NCBI GenBank assembly: GCA_037447655.1
Contig: JBBHKE010001856.1
Location: 740,495 to 797,696, forward strand
Reading direction: 5' to 3'
DNA length: 57,202 nucleotides
DNA from: Zygnema cylindricum
Taxonomy: Eukaryota > Streptophyta > Zygnematophyceae > Zygnematales > Zygnemataceae
Made by a program: the position numbers and the translations under genes
Part shown: positions 19,859 through 31,470 of the stretch, piece by piece
How positions within the stretch are numbered: the first letter of the stretch is position 1
Layout of the letters: each line of letters starts with the position of its first letter
The notes under the pieces: generated by a model
Database searches by the model: none
Seen by the model: the letters and a program-made list of their open reading frames with translations, nothing else
Told to the model about the DNA's origin: nothing

Positions 19859-22800
19859 CTAGTCAATCTTTAATTTTAGACCACACTTCTCCCTGCAAAA
19901 AATTAGCTTAGGGGAAGGCACAGGTTTGGTCATCATATCTGCTACCATCTCACTATCTGGTCTGTACTCTAAACTGATTATTTTGTTTTCTACTTTCTCT
20001 CTAACAAAGCTGAGTCTGATGTCCATGTGTTTGGCTTTAAAATGGTGTTTAGGATTGGCAGAAATAGCGATTTCTGCCTGATTATCACAAAATATTTTCT
20101 GCACACCACTCTTAAGGTGACCAAGCTCACCAAGCAAAGACTTGACCCACATCAATTCTTTTACAGCAGAGCAAGAGGCCATATACTCAGCCTCCATGGT
20201 GGACTGAGCAATAACCTTTTGCTGTTTGCTACTCCAACAGCAAGCCCCATCACCCACATATAATACATATCCAGAAGTACATCTCCTCATCGGAGCATCA
20301 CCATAACTGGCATCACTCCAAGTAGTGATGTCAGTATTCTCCCCACCCAAATGCAACCATAGATCTCTAGTTCCTACCAAATATCTAAGGACTCTCTTAG
20401 CTGCCTCCCAATCCTTCTTATTGGGAGCATTTAGACTTCTACTCAGCACTCCTACAGCTGCAGCTAATTCCGGCCGGGTACAATTCATAAAATAGATTAG
20501 ACTTCCCACTACTTGCCTGTAAGGAATAGTCTGCATGAACTTCTGTTCATCAGGAGATAATTCCTCGTCTAAGACTATGACTCCTTCTTCCTCACTCCCC
20601 TCACTTCCCTTCTTCAACTCCATTGGAGTTGTACAACTATTAGCTTTATCCATTTGAAATTTTTCAAGCATGTTCCCTATTGCTTCTTTTAAGTCAGTCT
20701 TATAATTTTCCTTTTTCGGTCTCTCTCTACTTGAATTCCCAAAATATATCTTGCTTCTCCCATATCCTTCATTTCAAATCTCCCCTTAAGATCGGTTTTC
20801 AGTTTGTTAATTTTTTCCATTGATTTACTTAATACAAGCAAATCATCAACATAAATTGCAATAAATATCAAACCTTCCTCATATTCGAAAACATAGATTG
20901 AGTGATCTGAGCTAATCCGAATATATCCCAGACCGGTAAGAAACTCATCAAGCTTCTTATTCCATTGTCGAGGTGCCTATTTCAAACCATAAAGAGATTT
21001 AATCAGCCGGCATACCTTACTCTCCTCTCCTTCCTCCACAAAACCTTCGGGTTGTCGCATGAAGATCTCCTCTTCCAATTCTCCATGCAAAAAGGTTGTC
21101 TTGATGTCCATCTGATGCACTTCCATGTCTTCCGCCGCTGCTAAACTGAGAAGTATGCGGACGGAGGGAAATCTGACCACCGGGGCAAAGGTTTCCTCGT
21201 AGTCAATTCCTTCCTTTTGTGTAAATCCCTTTGCCACTAATCTGGCCTTGTAGCGTTCGATTGTGTTACCTGGGTTCAGTTTTAATTTGAAAACCCACTT
21301 ACAACCGATTGGTTTTCGGTTAGGTGGACAGTCCACCAGCTCCCAAGTATCGGCTGCCATGATTGAAGCCATCTCCTCATTGATGGCTGTCTTCCACCGG
21401 TTTCTTTCTGGACAAGTCATCGCCTCTCCATAAGTTTGAGGTTCATCTTGATGAGCTAGTTTAGTTACCTTGTTATTAACCTGTTTTTCTTGCAGTCTTT
21501 TGCTACTTCTCCTCCCCCCCTCAAAATCTGAGGCCGGAATAGATGGTTCTCGTGGATTCTTTCGAACAAACTCGGCTTCTCCCCTATCCCTTGATTCCGA
21601 ATCAATTTCCACCACGTCTTCCGCTTCGAGTAGAGTTGTCACTGGAGTTTCCACAGCCGAGTCCTTTTCGATCTGATTTGTTCCTGCAAGAATGTCATCT
21701 TCTCTAAAACCTGGATAGTTAGGAAGCTCAAAGTCATCGGAATTTTCTGACTCAAATCTGATTTTTACTAACTTCGTATATTTGAAGGATCCACAGACTT
21801 TCCTTCATCCATAACTACTAGATGCTTTACTAAGATTATATCTTCCCTTTTTAGATCATAAACTCTATATCCTTTAACATCTTCATCATATCCTAATAAG
21901 TATCCCGGTTTTCCTTTAGGATCTAGCTTCCAATTGGACCGATCAGTATCTAGACTGAACACTTGACTGCCGAAAACCTTTAAGTGAGATATGTCTGGTT
22001 TCCGGCCTGTCCATCTCTCATAAGGTGTTTGATCTCTTATAGCTGAAGTAAGAACTCTATTCTTGAGGTAATTAGCACAGTTCATTGCTTCTGCCCAAAA
22101 CCTTTTCCCTATCTTTTTATCTGACAACATACTTTTAGCACTATCACTTAGTGTTCTATTTAACCTTTCAGCTACCCCATTCTGTTCCGGATTTCTGGAA
22201 CTGTCTTTTGGTGTTGAACCCCATCTTCCCTCATAAAATCCTCAAACTGGTTAGAAGTATACTCTCCACCATTGTCACTCCTTACTCTCTTGATTGGAGT
22301 TTCATGGAGTTTTTCGCTCCATGCTTTATATTGTCTAAAACAATCCTCAGCTTCGGACTTGTTTTTCAAAAAATATACCCGGAATACCGAGACCAATCAT
22401 CAGTTATAGTCATCATAAATCTCTTCCCCCCCGGTGAGGGCACTTTAGCCGGTCCCCAAATATCTGTGTGTACTAGATCTATAATTTTTTCTCCCTTATA
22501 GGTGGGCTGACTTAGGAAATTGTAATCTGTGTGCTTTACCTTGAGCACATCCACTACAATCACTTATATCATCACTCTCACTGAACTGAATCCCTTCCAC
22601 CACTCCCATCTTTTTCATCTCTCTTAACTTATCTGAATTCACATGCCCAAGCCTTTTATGCCACATCATAATATCATGAACACCAGCATAATAAAGTTTC
22701 TTCTTTTCATTACTTAAGATCAGTCTAAACATCCCATGGCTACCTTTCTCAGCAATGAAATAGACATCATCCTCAAAACTAGCAGTAAAGACTCCTTCCC

Positions 22801-24214
22801 TAGTGCTAGTAAAAAAACCCTTATCATCTAATACTGATGTAGAGATAAGATTTTTGTTCAGCTCCGGAATAAACAATACATCGGAGAATGTTAATATGGA
22901 TGTCTTTCCTTCTACTAACACTTTTAGATCTACCGATCCTACAAGAGTAGTGGTGACTATCCTCCCATCCCCGTACTCTATCTCTACGGTGGGAATCTTG
23001 CTTATCTTAGTGAACAGGTGTCTATCCTTACACATGTGCATGGAGGCACCTGAATCTACAATCCAGCCTGCTTCACCTTTCGATCCACCGTAAGCACATT
23101 TCTGCCTTCGTGGAATTTGGACCTCTATTTTCGCCTCTAACTCCTCATCCAAAAGGAGCTCATCGTCCTCGTCCTCGGATTCAGCCTCAAGTACCTGTGT
23201 GACAAGGGCATTTTTCTTTCCTCTCGGGGTACCACCGGTCTGCCCCTCCTTTAACCGAAGCTCGGTTAGCTTAGTGCACTCTGCCATATAGTGCCCCGGT
23301 TTCTTACAAAAGTGACATAGTCCTTTGGGAGCCCTTGGTTCGAACTCATCGGCCTGTTTTTTCTGCTCCCTACCCCCATAGTTTCCGACCGGTTTTCGGG
23401 AATCCCTGTTCCTCCAATCAGTCGCTGTTTCCAAGGCTTGGCCACTCTTTCCTCCCCTTCGGATCTCAATTGTATTCTCTTGAACGAGAATCATCCCTAC
23501 CACTGAGTTCCATATCCACCTTGAGTCAGGCAAGTCCTGCACACGGAAAACTATGTTCACGAACTCATCAGGTAATTTCATCAGTAAACAGTTAACCTTT
23601 TCTTTTTCACTAAAATCTTTTCCCGCACTCTGTAGCTCCATGAAGAGTGTAGCAAGCTTATTGCAAAAATCCAACATATTTCCCCCTTTGTATACATACT
23701 CCTTAACTTTCTGATCAGCCAACTGTTGTTGCTGAATCGTACCACTTCGGTACATCTCTATGAGAGCCATCCAAAGATCGGATGCTCTTTCTACCTGCAA
23801 ATGAGGACATGCAAGTCCTTGAGTGAGACGGCGTAGGATGAAGTGCTTTGCCGCCATATTGTTGAAGTCCCAGGTTTCAGTATCATTCTCCTCATTCCTC
23901 GGAATAGGTGACATGAATGTCGAACCAGTTGCTTTAAGTGTGGTCGTCTCTTTCTCCTTTCCTTTGTCCACCACCTCTCCTTCTTTTGTTTCCTCCGTTG
24001 AAGGTGGGTCCTCTTTCTTGGTGAATCTGGTTCCTCCAAACCCTGGAGGAATTCCAAGACTTGATGGACGCCCTAACCGTCCACTCACTATCCCCCAAAA
24101 CCTCTTTTCGCATAGAGCTCCTATCATCATACTTTCCCAGTATATGAAGCCAGTTCCATTAAAGATTGGTACCTTAGAGGATGGGCCCATAACCTGAAAC
24201 TCTGAGACCTCCAT
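19859..24214 (-). pseudogene. gag-pol polyprotein of element B
   Basis: From ATG 24214 (MEVSEFQVMGPSSK, start in the LTR) gag, zinc knuckle CHFCKKPGHYMAEC, protease WIVDSGASMHMC and the integrase finger WHKRLGH...CSGCAQGKAH are open to about 22496 (572 codons). Beyond that, shifts and stops split the rest: integrase core 22563-22172, integrase C-terminal part 22130-21768, linker and RT 21654-20977, and a stop replacing Gln in YGLKQAPRQ near 20978. RT YVDDLLV is at about 20850 and RNase H at 20671-19859. It ends LKLKID like D, so B and D are one family. Gag to early integrase could still be expressed; the whole is not autonomous. Confidence 0.92.
24180..24194 (-). other. Primer-binding site of element B
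   Basis: The plus strand GATGGGCCCATAACC abuts the LTR at 24195 and has one mismatch in 15 to the initiator tRNA-Met anticodon arm. It overlaps the gag codons Q-V-M-G-P-S. Confidence 0.8.
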
Positions 24215-25243
24215 AAGTCCTCAGAGTATACAGCTTCCAAGAAGCCTCTAGGATAATCCTGACCCCTTTGTGTTCCAGCAAAAATAACTGCCACCTTGGC
24301 AGACAAAAACCCTGACCACCTGCACCCGTGTAAAGGCAAGACTCCCCTGAGTCGGTAGCAAAAAGAATCTCTGAATTTGCTCCCCTGAGCAGTAAGTTAT
24401 GGAGGGTCAAAGTTGACATTTTGTACAGAAGCTCTCTGGGAGAGGGGGTCCTATCTTCTAATTTTTCTAAGTCCTATCTCTCTCACAGACTCTATCTACT
24501 GATGTACGGAACCAATCAGAATTGAGTTCCGTACGCAAAAGTACAGCTGCCGGTGTACTTTATGTACGGACATTGTACGACATGGCCAAAATGTCGACAC
24601 ATGTCAAATCCGGATTCGGTGCCATAATCTCCGGAGATTCCACAATCCAACGGAATTTCGCCACGCGTCATCCGATGTGGCGATGGCCACAAACCGCCGA
24701 AATCTTCCTCCGCGATCTCGGCGCTAATCCCGGCCGTCCGATTAAATTCGGATTTAATCGTAGCCGTAATAAATACATGCGCGGTTTTTGTTTCACTTAC
24801 GAAACAAATGCGCGGTACTGATTTTTGTCCGTACCGTAATTCGTACATTATATATTACTGGATCTATGTATCCCGTAATTCATTTCAGTTAAATGATTTA
24901 TCGCGCGTATAATCATTTAAATAAATATCAAACTATATGCTACGTAACACTATGGCTAGACTTAACGGCTAAGGCTACCGGCTATTTCCTGTCTGCCGGC
25001 CGGTAGGTACAAGGATCAAATCCTGCCGCCGGCACATACCTTTTAAATAAATAAATAAACCCTAATATAAAATTCCCGTAAACCTCAGGATAGCCAAGGT
25101 AGCCATGGCTCTAGCTTCCTCTCCAATTTCTCAGTGACTGCGACAAGTTTGAGAGTTGGAGAGAGAGGTTAGAGATAGGCTGCCTCAACTTCTATATTTC
25201 TTTTCAGACCTAGAAAATACTAATAAAACCATTAGTTTCTACA
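24195..25243 (-). repeat. 5' LTR of element B
   Basis: Same length as its partner. It carries the leader hairpin GACTC-CCCT-GAGTC (24340-24353), GGATCAAATCC at 25013-25023, and the gag ATG at 24214 near the primer-site end. Confidence 0.9.
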
Positions 25244-25312
25244 CTATTAGCGTATTGAACGCTATTTGAGGTACCCTGCTTTTTTCCGCAAATTCTCAAA
25301 TAGAATTAAACA

Positions 25313-26336
25313 TTCTAAAGTTGAAGTTCCATTAGGCTAAAAGTGAGGTTGTTTACAGAGATTTGGACCTCTTCGGACTATCTCGTACCTCTTATTTTGT
25401 TTTTATCCGTAAAAAAACATTACAGAGAATCTTGCCGTTTTTCTCCAAAAGTTTGGGAGTTAACAATGACCGTTGGATGCCTTTTCGCGAAGCATTCGCT
25501 TCGAAAGTTTTTGTAATATGTGACGTACCTCGCGAGGTACATCATCAATTACAGAAAAAAATGAGCCGCGACACGCTAGATAAAGAGTATAGGTGTCAAT
25601 ATGGCAACCAACGAAAATCAATATATTTCGCACACGACATACGCATTCAAAAATACAACAGATAATACAAACGAAATCTCGTATCGCACTTTGTCATGCT
25701 ATTTTTGTTAGCGCCCATTCATCACACTATTTATCGCAGCGCTCATTTGTCACACGTAAAAAAAAGAACCCTAAAAAATTGAGGTGATATTTGACAAGAT
25801 TACAAAAGTTGCGTTGAACGATGACCTGGGACGCACGTACATGGTACGCAAATGAAGATTTTTTGTCGGTGTGAAAATCATTGACGATTTTCAATATCAA
25901 ATCTAGAGCTACGTGGCACCACGCTTTTGCTAGCACGTGGATTACAAAATTTGCGCAATGGAACGTCGTTCAAATCATAGTTAAAAAGTAGGCGTTTTTA
26001 TGGTAGGCCTTTGGTCGGCGCCTTTATCATAAGTTGTGCTATGGGTTTTTCATGTGATCTTCTTAGATTGCTACTTTGATCATCTATCGCCCGATCGTCT
26101 AATCAATGCCCAAATAAAAAATTTGGTCCAATGTTAATCATCCAACTTTTGTCCGTGTCTTAATTGGCCCCGGGTCCAATATAATATGGGTCTTAAGGTC
26201 ATATTGTATGTTTTGCATACAATAGGTATATTGTATGGGCCTACTTTCACCTACTTTTGAACTATGGTTCAAATTGTAGCATTCTGTAATGTTGGCCGTA
26301 TAATTACAGAATGTCTTAATGGAACTTCACCCTAAA
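25313..26336. mobile_element. MITE-like element J1
   Basis: Ends carry GAAGTTCCATTAG and TAATGGAACTTC as inverted repeats, extended weakly outward by CTCAAATA and TTATTTGAG. Its interior (25795-25960) matches 44935-45115 in J2. The part at 25975-26270 recurs inverted at 29350-29800. Exact ends and superfamily are unsure. Confidence 0.5.
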
Positions 26337-26749
26337 TGTTTCTACACGTTATTTGAGGTAGCTCATTAAATAGGATTCATGACTCTAATATAGTTCCATT
26401 ATAAATAGTGTGATGTACGGTATGAGCCGTACTTTTTTGTACTTTTCCAAGTAGAAAAGTATAGAAAAAATACTCACGCTGTCCCGTAGTCGCGCTAACA
26501 TGTAATTGCGTGAATATCTTCCGGCATTCGCGGATGTCAAAAAAACGCGACGGCGTACGATTTGAACAATTTGTACATGCACATATTTTACTGTGGAGAT
26601 ATTCTGCACCGAAATTTTTTACAAAGCAGTTTACAAATTAGAGTATACGAAAAATTAGAATAAAAATTATTTCCAAAAAAACGACATTCCCAACTAGCGT
26701 AAATAACGCTAATTGCTTCATTACGCTATCTATTTTATTACGTTTATAG

Positions 26750-27441
26750 CATAGTTGTTAAAATCGCGCGATTTTTTCCTTTTTCCCGATTAAAATGTAT
26801 AATTCGTGACTTTTGAATAAATCGGAAAAAAACGTGATGTACTTTCTGCCCGGTAAATTGAACGGAAAATCTATGTAAAAGGTGCAACGTTTACCGCAAA
26901 TTGTACGATTTTTTACGGTAATGTACGGAATTTAACGAAAACACACGTCGCCCTTACTGGTGTTTTTTGTCCATTAAACCGAACAAAAAATACACGGAAC
27001 ATGTACGTTACATTTTTGAAAATGTACGGACATTTTCGAAAATAGAAGTTTGAAATGTCACACTATTTGCGCGCGGATAGTTTGAAAAATGTACGAACGT
27101 CTTCTTCAACTATTTTTGAAAGAAGCCGCCATGGAATGTTGAAAATCTGCCAGGAATCTGCCTGTCAGATAATATCGGACAGACGGACTTTGACAAAAAT
27201 ATTGTGTTGGCCGAGATTTGAGCCTGGCTCTACGCTCTTCCACTATAGCCTATTTTGCATTTGTAACGGAAAACTTACAAACTGCGGTATTATTTAAAAT
27301 TCATTTTTGTTTACATGTACCGAATAGTACGGACAAAAAATCATTAACGATTTTTACGATTTGTTCAAAAGGTTCAATGCGTTTGTTACGTATAATTCGT
27401 CGCGATTAAATTGTTCGCACTAAACGCCGTGAACAACTATG
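26750..27441. mobile_element. hAT-like element K1
   Basis: Terminal repeats CATAGTTGTT and AACAACTATG, flanked by GTTTATAG (26742-26749) and GTTAATAG (27442-27449), 7 of 8 identical. The copy K2 at 45335-46156 lies in the opposite orientation and also has an 8-bp near-duplication. No transposase is visible, so it is non-autonomous. Confidence 0.75.
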
Positions 27442-27603
27442 GTTAATAGCGATTCACGGTGTAATTCAGCGCCCCTACATTTTTTGATTTTGAACCTCGA
27501 ACCTAAAATAGAATTAGTAACTCCCTTTTTTCCTTTACGCTTATTTATGTACAGTTTAATTAGTGTTAATTACTGTAATTTGGACTTTTTAAATGGTGTA
27601 CAG

Positions 27604-28148
27604 TACACCGCGAATCGTTATTAGTGTCAAAGTTTAAATAGTGAGTTGAAGAAAATTTACCGTAATTGATGCTAATTAAGAATTTGATTTTTTTTTAAGA
27701 AAAGGTGTATTCTAAGTTCGGCATTATGCTAATTTGGGAACAACAAAAATGGAATATTCTCCGTACGATTATATACATTAATATATTTATCCGTACAAAA
27801 TTTTAGAAATCATACGCCGTCGTGAAATTTAAATATCCGTACATATCAGACTAATTTACGTGTCAGAATAATCCAGTTTTTTTAGCGCACGTTCCTATGC
27901 GTGCGCGTCTGATTTAATTCATTTTTTGTAAATTTTTCCCTTGAAAAGGTACATTGATGTACGGTATGACATTGACCGTATGCCACACTATTTAGATATT
28001 ATTGTACTTTCGATCTTTACGCTATTTTGTACGGTACCTTAATTAACGTCAAAGAAAAATTAAAATCATGTATCCTATTTAACGAAAAAAATCAAAATTT
28101 TAAGAACCCAAATTAGTGACTTTGACACTAATAACGATTCGCGGTGTA
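27604..28148. mobile_element. MITE H2 with about 30-bp perfect TIRs
   Basis: 545 bp. The ends are perfect inverted repeats over 30 bp, starting TACACCGCGAATCGTTATTA. One more paired base on each side gives 27603-27633 and 28119-28149. The flanks share CAG on both sides, and TA is at each end. Fragments similar to the M-family start lie inside (about 27890). Confidence 0.8.
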
Positions 28149-28156
28149 CAGTTTTG

Positions 28157-28359
28157 TACACCTTGAATCGTTATTAGCCTATAGAAATTATTAGTGTAAA
28201 GAAAAAAATAGCGTCATTCATTCTAGTTTAGTGTTAGGAGACGTTGCAGATTATGATCCACGACCTTAAATAGTGTAGTTTATTCTATTTAAGGTATCAA
28301 TGTCAAAATTTTGGGGTGCCGATATAGAATACATAAGGCTAATATCGATTCACGGTGTA
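28157..28359. mobile_element. MITE H3
   Basis: 203 bp, TACACCTTGAATCG to CGATTCACGGTGTA, about 28-bp imperfect TIRs of the H family. It begins only 8 bp after the end of H2. Confidence 0.7.
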
Positions 28360-28449
28360 GCGTACAAAATGTGTCACTCCGTACTTACACTGCTCACTAT
28401 TTCGTACAGGCGTAAAGAAAGAGTGTCACGTAACGGCATCGACACCATG

Positions 28450-28665
28450 TATCGATATTAGTGTTGATGTTTTTTTTCAAACATAAACACTTCAAACACT
28501 TAAAACATTATTTTCTCCGTACACAGTCTTTAGATTTTCGATGCGACGGTTGCGATTGAAAGGCAAGATCTTCACCTTCCTATTGGTGTTCTCCCACCGA
28601 AAATCGGACAAGTGTATACGGAGAAAAATGTTTGAAAAAATGTTAAAAATGTGTGTGTGTGTTTT
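28450..28665. repeat. Dispersed repeat, second copy at about 36670-36840
   Basis: Both copies share CACCTTCC-ATTGG, CTCC-ACC-AAAATC and TGTRTRYGGAGAAAA in order. It ends at a GT microsatellite just before the assembly gap. Class unknown. Confidence 0.5.
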
Positions 28666-28670
28666 GAAAA

Positions 28671-28680
28671 NNNNNNNNNN
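28671..28680. other. Assembly gap (10 N)
   Basis: Ten N next to a GT repeat. True length unknown. Confidence 1.
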
Positions 28681-28708
28681 AAAACTCTAGGCGCTTCGTT
28701 AGCTCGTG

Positions 28709-28765
28709 TAGTAGATCACCCGGGGTTGAGAGGAGCGGCTCCTCTCAACCCAGGGTGATCTACTA
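28709..28765. repeat. 28-bp inverted repeat, near-perfect hairpin
   Basis: Arms 28709-28736 and 28738-28765 pair at 27 of 28 positions with a single-base centre. Arm 1 starts TAGTAGATCACCC and ends GAGAGGAGC. It is GC-rich in AT-rich surroundings, 28 bp after the gap. It could be a foldback end, or an artefact of joining. Confidence 0.85.
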
Positions 28766-28849
28766 ACGGTAACCATGTGCACTTTTACTAGATGATGTGC
28801 TCGATTGCTTCGCGGATCTCAAAATGTGAAACATCCAACGGTCAGGAAT

Positions 28850-29002
28850 TACGCCTACATCATTGGAGCTTCCCGACAGCTTTCCAGTAACGATGTTTCG
28901 TCTGACAAAAAAATTTGTTTGGTACGTCTCTGTACGGCACTGTACGAAAACGTACGGCGTCCAGTAACGAACCCCACTTTTCGTCTAATGGAACGTCACC
29001 CT
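28850..29002. mobile_element. J-family end, inverted fragment
   Basis: CCACTTTTCGTCTAATGGAA then CGTCACCCTAA at 28975-29003 is the reverse of the J2 start (GGGTGAAGTTCCAT...CGAAAAGTGGG). Confidence 0.5.
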
Positions 29003-29339
29003 AATTCTGTAATTCTAATGAATACTTAATTTTGGTATGGTTACAGGAGGAGGTGTCTGTAATAATACGGACAACAAAATTTATGTATTACAGAGGCCTC
29101 GGGTACATCGCGTTTCGTTTGTAAATAAGTTTTACATACGTGTTCTGATATGAGTGGCTCCACGTAAGCTGACTATTAAATCTCAAAAATCATCAAATAT
29201 ATAGAAACCGACCTTTTTCGTCTGGAAAATCGTACTCAGGGATGACGTACGTGTACTTCACAAGTGTACCTCGTCAATGTACCTCAGAGATCTCCTTCAC
29301 TCTGCTGACTTTCAGGAAATAACCGTATTTTTTTCCGGC

Positions 29340-29800
29340 AAAGATTTTAGAGTCACTTTGTCCAAAGCATAGTTCAAAAGTAGGTGATCGTACGCCCATA
29401 CAATATGCCTATTGTATGCAAAACATACAATATGGCCTTAACACCTATATTGTATTGGGCGCAAAATGAAATAAAATAGTCACAGGGTTGAGTTGCACAT
29501 GGATCGATAGAGAATTGAACGTCATGTCTAAATTTGAAAAAAAACGGACAAGAAAATCTTTCTTGTGAGTTTTGAGCGACTTTTTATTTAAACCGTCGAC
29601 GGTCGTTGATGAAAGTAACGATTTAAGAAGATCACATGAAAAGCCCATAACACAACTTACGATAAGACTATCGTCAAATTCGGACGATCGAACGGCAGCT
29701 GATGAGAGTAGCGATCTAAGAAGATCACATGGAAAGCCGGTAACACAACTTACGCTAAAGGCGGCCTACAAAAGGCCTAGCAAAAAACGACTACTTTTGA
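29340..29800. repeat. Inverted copy of the 25975-26270 repeat
   Basis: The segment ATACAATATGCCTATTGTAT and the block around AGAAGATCACATG match 26010-26270 on the other strand. Inside, a unit of about 100 bp built on CTAAGAAGATCACATG-AAAGCC is duplicated head to tail (about 29605-29765). This gives an 88-codon ORF with a repeated peptide, which I regard as chance. Confidence 0.55.
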
Positions 29801-29859
29801 ACAATGGTCCGAAGTCACGTGACTTTGAAAACCTGTGAGATTTTTTTTTTTTTGTTTTT

Positions 29860-30016
29860 ATTTCTTCGATATATTGGCGATACGATATATCAGCAATATC
29901 GGCGATATATCGTGATGATTTGAAATTCGATATATCGAAGCGATATATCGATTATCGGGTACTTGAAATTCGATTTATATCGAATATCGGCAAACGGTCC
30001 TCGATACCCAACACTA
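29860..30016. mobile_element. L-family MITE fragment
   Basis: Dense in CGATATATCG and ending ATACCCAACACTA at 30016, the same end as L1. The opposite end is not found, so it is truncated. Confidence 0.6.
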
Positions 30017-30059
30017 CTACTGACACTATTCATTTCGCGAATCTTACTAAAAGTTAAGG

Positions 30060-30345
30060 GCCCCAAATCGTAATCTATTGTAAAGTATTAATTATGTATT
30101 TTTTCCGTTGTTTCCAAAAATATGTCAAATTATTTTGTCAATATCAAGTGACATATCGTAAATATTGGTTTTCTCATATATCGTACATTATTGCAAAGTG
30201 CCAATTATGCGTTTTATACCGTGTTACTACAAATATATCATATTATTATATCAATGTCATGCGACATGTCTTGATTATTAGTTGATAAATCAGGGGAAAT
30301 CAAATTATTACGTCAATTTCCAACGACAAATCCTAATATTAGCTT
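30060..30345. repeat. Degenerate tandem repeat, period about 105-110 bp
   Basis: Three imperfect units share the order GCAAAGT-AATTATG, ATATGTCA-ATTATT, TCAAT-TCA-GACA and CTTATTCA-type blocks. Non-coding. Confidence 0.4.
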
Positions 30346-30384
30346 ATTCACATGTTTCAAACAATAAGGGTGCGGCCTCATGTG

Positions 30385-31276
30385 TGTTGTTCTACGACCA
30401 CTGGAACAGGTGGAGCATCAGCAGTAGTAGTGGAAGTAGACATAATCTCACTCACAGAAGCTTATCAAGAATCCTATTAAACAGCTGTTTTCTACAGCTC
30501 ACCAAATCTGATACAATGAACCAAATTGCTTCACACTATACCACAGAATAGGATATCACAAAAACTAACAACTCCCAAAGTTTCAGCTTAATTGATCCAA
30601 CATACACCAAGATATGCAACTCAGAAGTTTCCCAAAAACAGTCTGCAGATTTACACAGTCTGGAAGTCTGGATACATAAAATGTTCTACGTCCTAAGTCT
30701 TATACTCTTCACTTAGTTGTACTTCTACATAGTGCTGTGCCGCTGATACAAGTGTTCCTACAAGATACGTCCAAAAGAACTAAACTGCCACTAAGGTCTA
30801 AGTGCACCTGATCACGATAAAACTAATCTATCACTGCACACTCAATATGACTAAGAATCCTATACAGGTTATTTAATCAAATACTTGTCGCCTGGCTTAG
30901 TGAATCTCGTCCGTTGACTTGATTCGAATCAACCGCAGTAGCGCAGTTCAATTCCTGATTATATTCAAAGATATCCGCAGCTTCGTAGCAGTTGCGTTAT
31001 AACACACAAAGGTTCGCCGCAGCTGCGTTTGTCTAGTTGCGTAGCAACTGCGTTGTTATGTACCAAAATATCCGTAGCTGGGTTTGACCCGTTGCGTCGC
31101 AGGCTGCGGTTGTCCGTACAAAAATAACCGCAGCTGCGCTTGTTCCATCTGCGTCGCAGCTGCGTTGTTGGTACCAAAATCTTGTACTGTGATTCAAGTG
31201 ATGACGCGTGTCCATATAGATCTATTTTTCCGCCGTCCTATAGATTTGCTGACACTTAAAGCTTTTCAAAACAACA
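30385..31276 (-). repeat. 3' LTR of element G, with internal minisatellite
   Basis: TGTTGTTCTACG to CAAAACAACA. At about 30930-31170 units of about 45-50 bp repeat the motif CGCAGCTGCG plus TTGTCC and CCAAAAT. The other LTR has the same array at about 36150-36400. Confidence 0.85.
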
Positions 31277-31470
31277 CTCCCCTAAAGCTTTAGACTCAGT
31301 ATGTCAGAGCAGCTGCGATTTCCAACTAGCGCAGCATTGCAGCATAGCAACGTAACAATTTTTAGAGCCGCTGCGATTTCGAACAAGCGCAGCATAGCAA
31401 CATAGCAATTTTCAGAGCGCTGCGATTTCGAACTAGCGCAGCATCGCAGTATAGCAGTGCAGCAACTCAG
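31277..31470 (-). repeat. Polypurine tract and GCTGCGATTTC tandem repeat of element G
   Basis: On the minus strand GGGGAG abuts the LTR. Between it and the pol stop codon are three units of about 50-58 bp starting GCTGCGATTTC (31313, 31370 and about 31420) with AGCGCAGCAT inside. It is a 3' untranslated minisatellite whose GCAGC core resembles that in the LTR. Confidence 0.7.

Larger units (their letters stand above)
18797..25243 (-). mobile_element. Element B: Ty1/copia retrotransposon, decayed
   Basis: 6447 bp, minus strand, two LTRs of 1049 bp (18797-19845 and 24195-25243) that differ at only about 8-9 sites by eye. All structural parts are present but the coding region is broken. The flanks ATCGT and CTATT are not a duplication. 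The H1 TIR reads on across the element, so the site is known and lacks a TSD. Confidence 0.92.
25244..27463. mobile_element. DNA element H1, main part, with nested J1 and K1
   Basis: Continues the TIR broken by element B and ends with the inverted copy at 27444-27463. TA lies at both ends, which fits a TA target duplication but cannot be separated from the TIR. Most of the length is other repeats: J1 (about 25313-26336) and the hAT-like K1 (26750-27441). What is left as H1 proper is small. Short ORFs inside show no transposase motif. Confidence 0.55.

Noticed and set aside
29572-29838. 88-codon ORF with repeated peptide DESxDLRRSH
   Set aside because: It is produced by a head-to-tail DNA duplication within a dispersed repeat whose inverted copy at 26 kb has no such ORF.
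31300-31470. CRISPR-like repeats in element G
   Set aside because: Units are contiguous and degenerate inside a retrotransposon 3' UTR.
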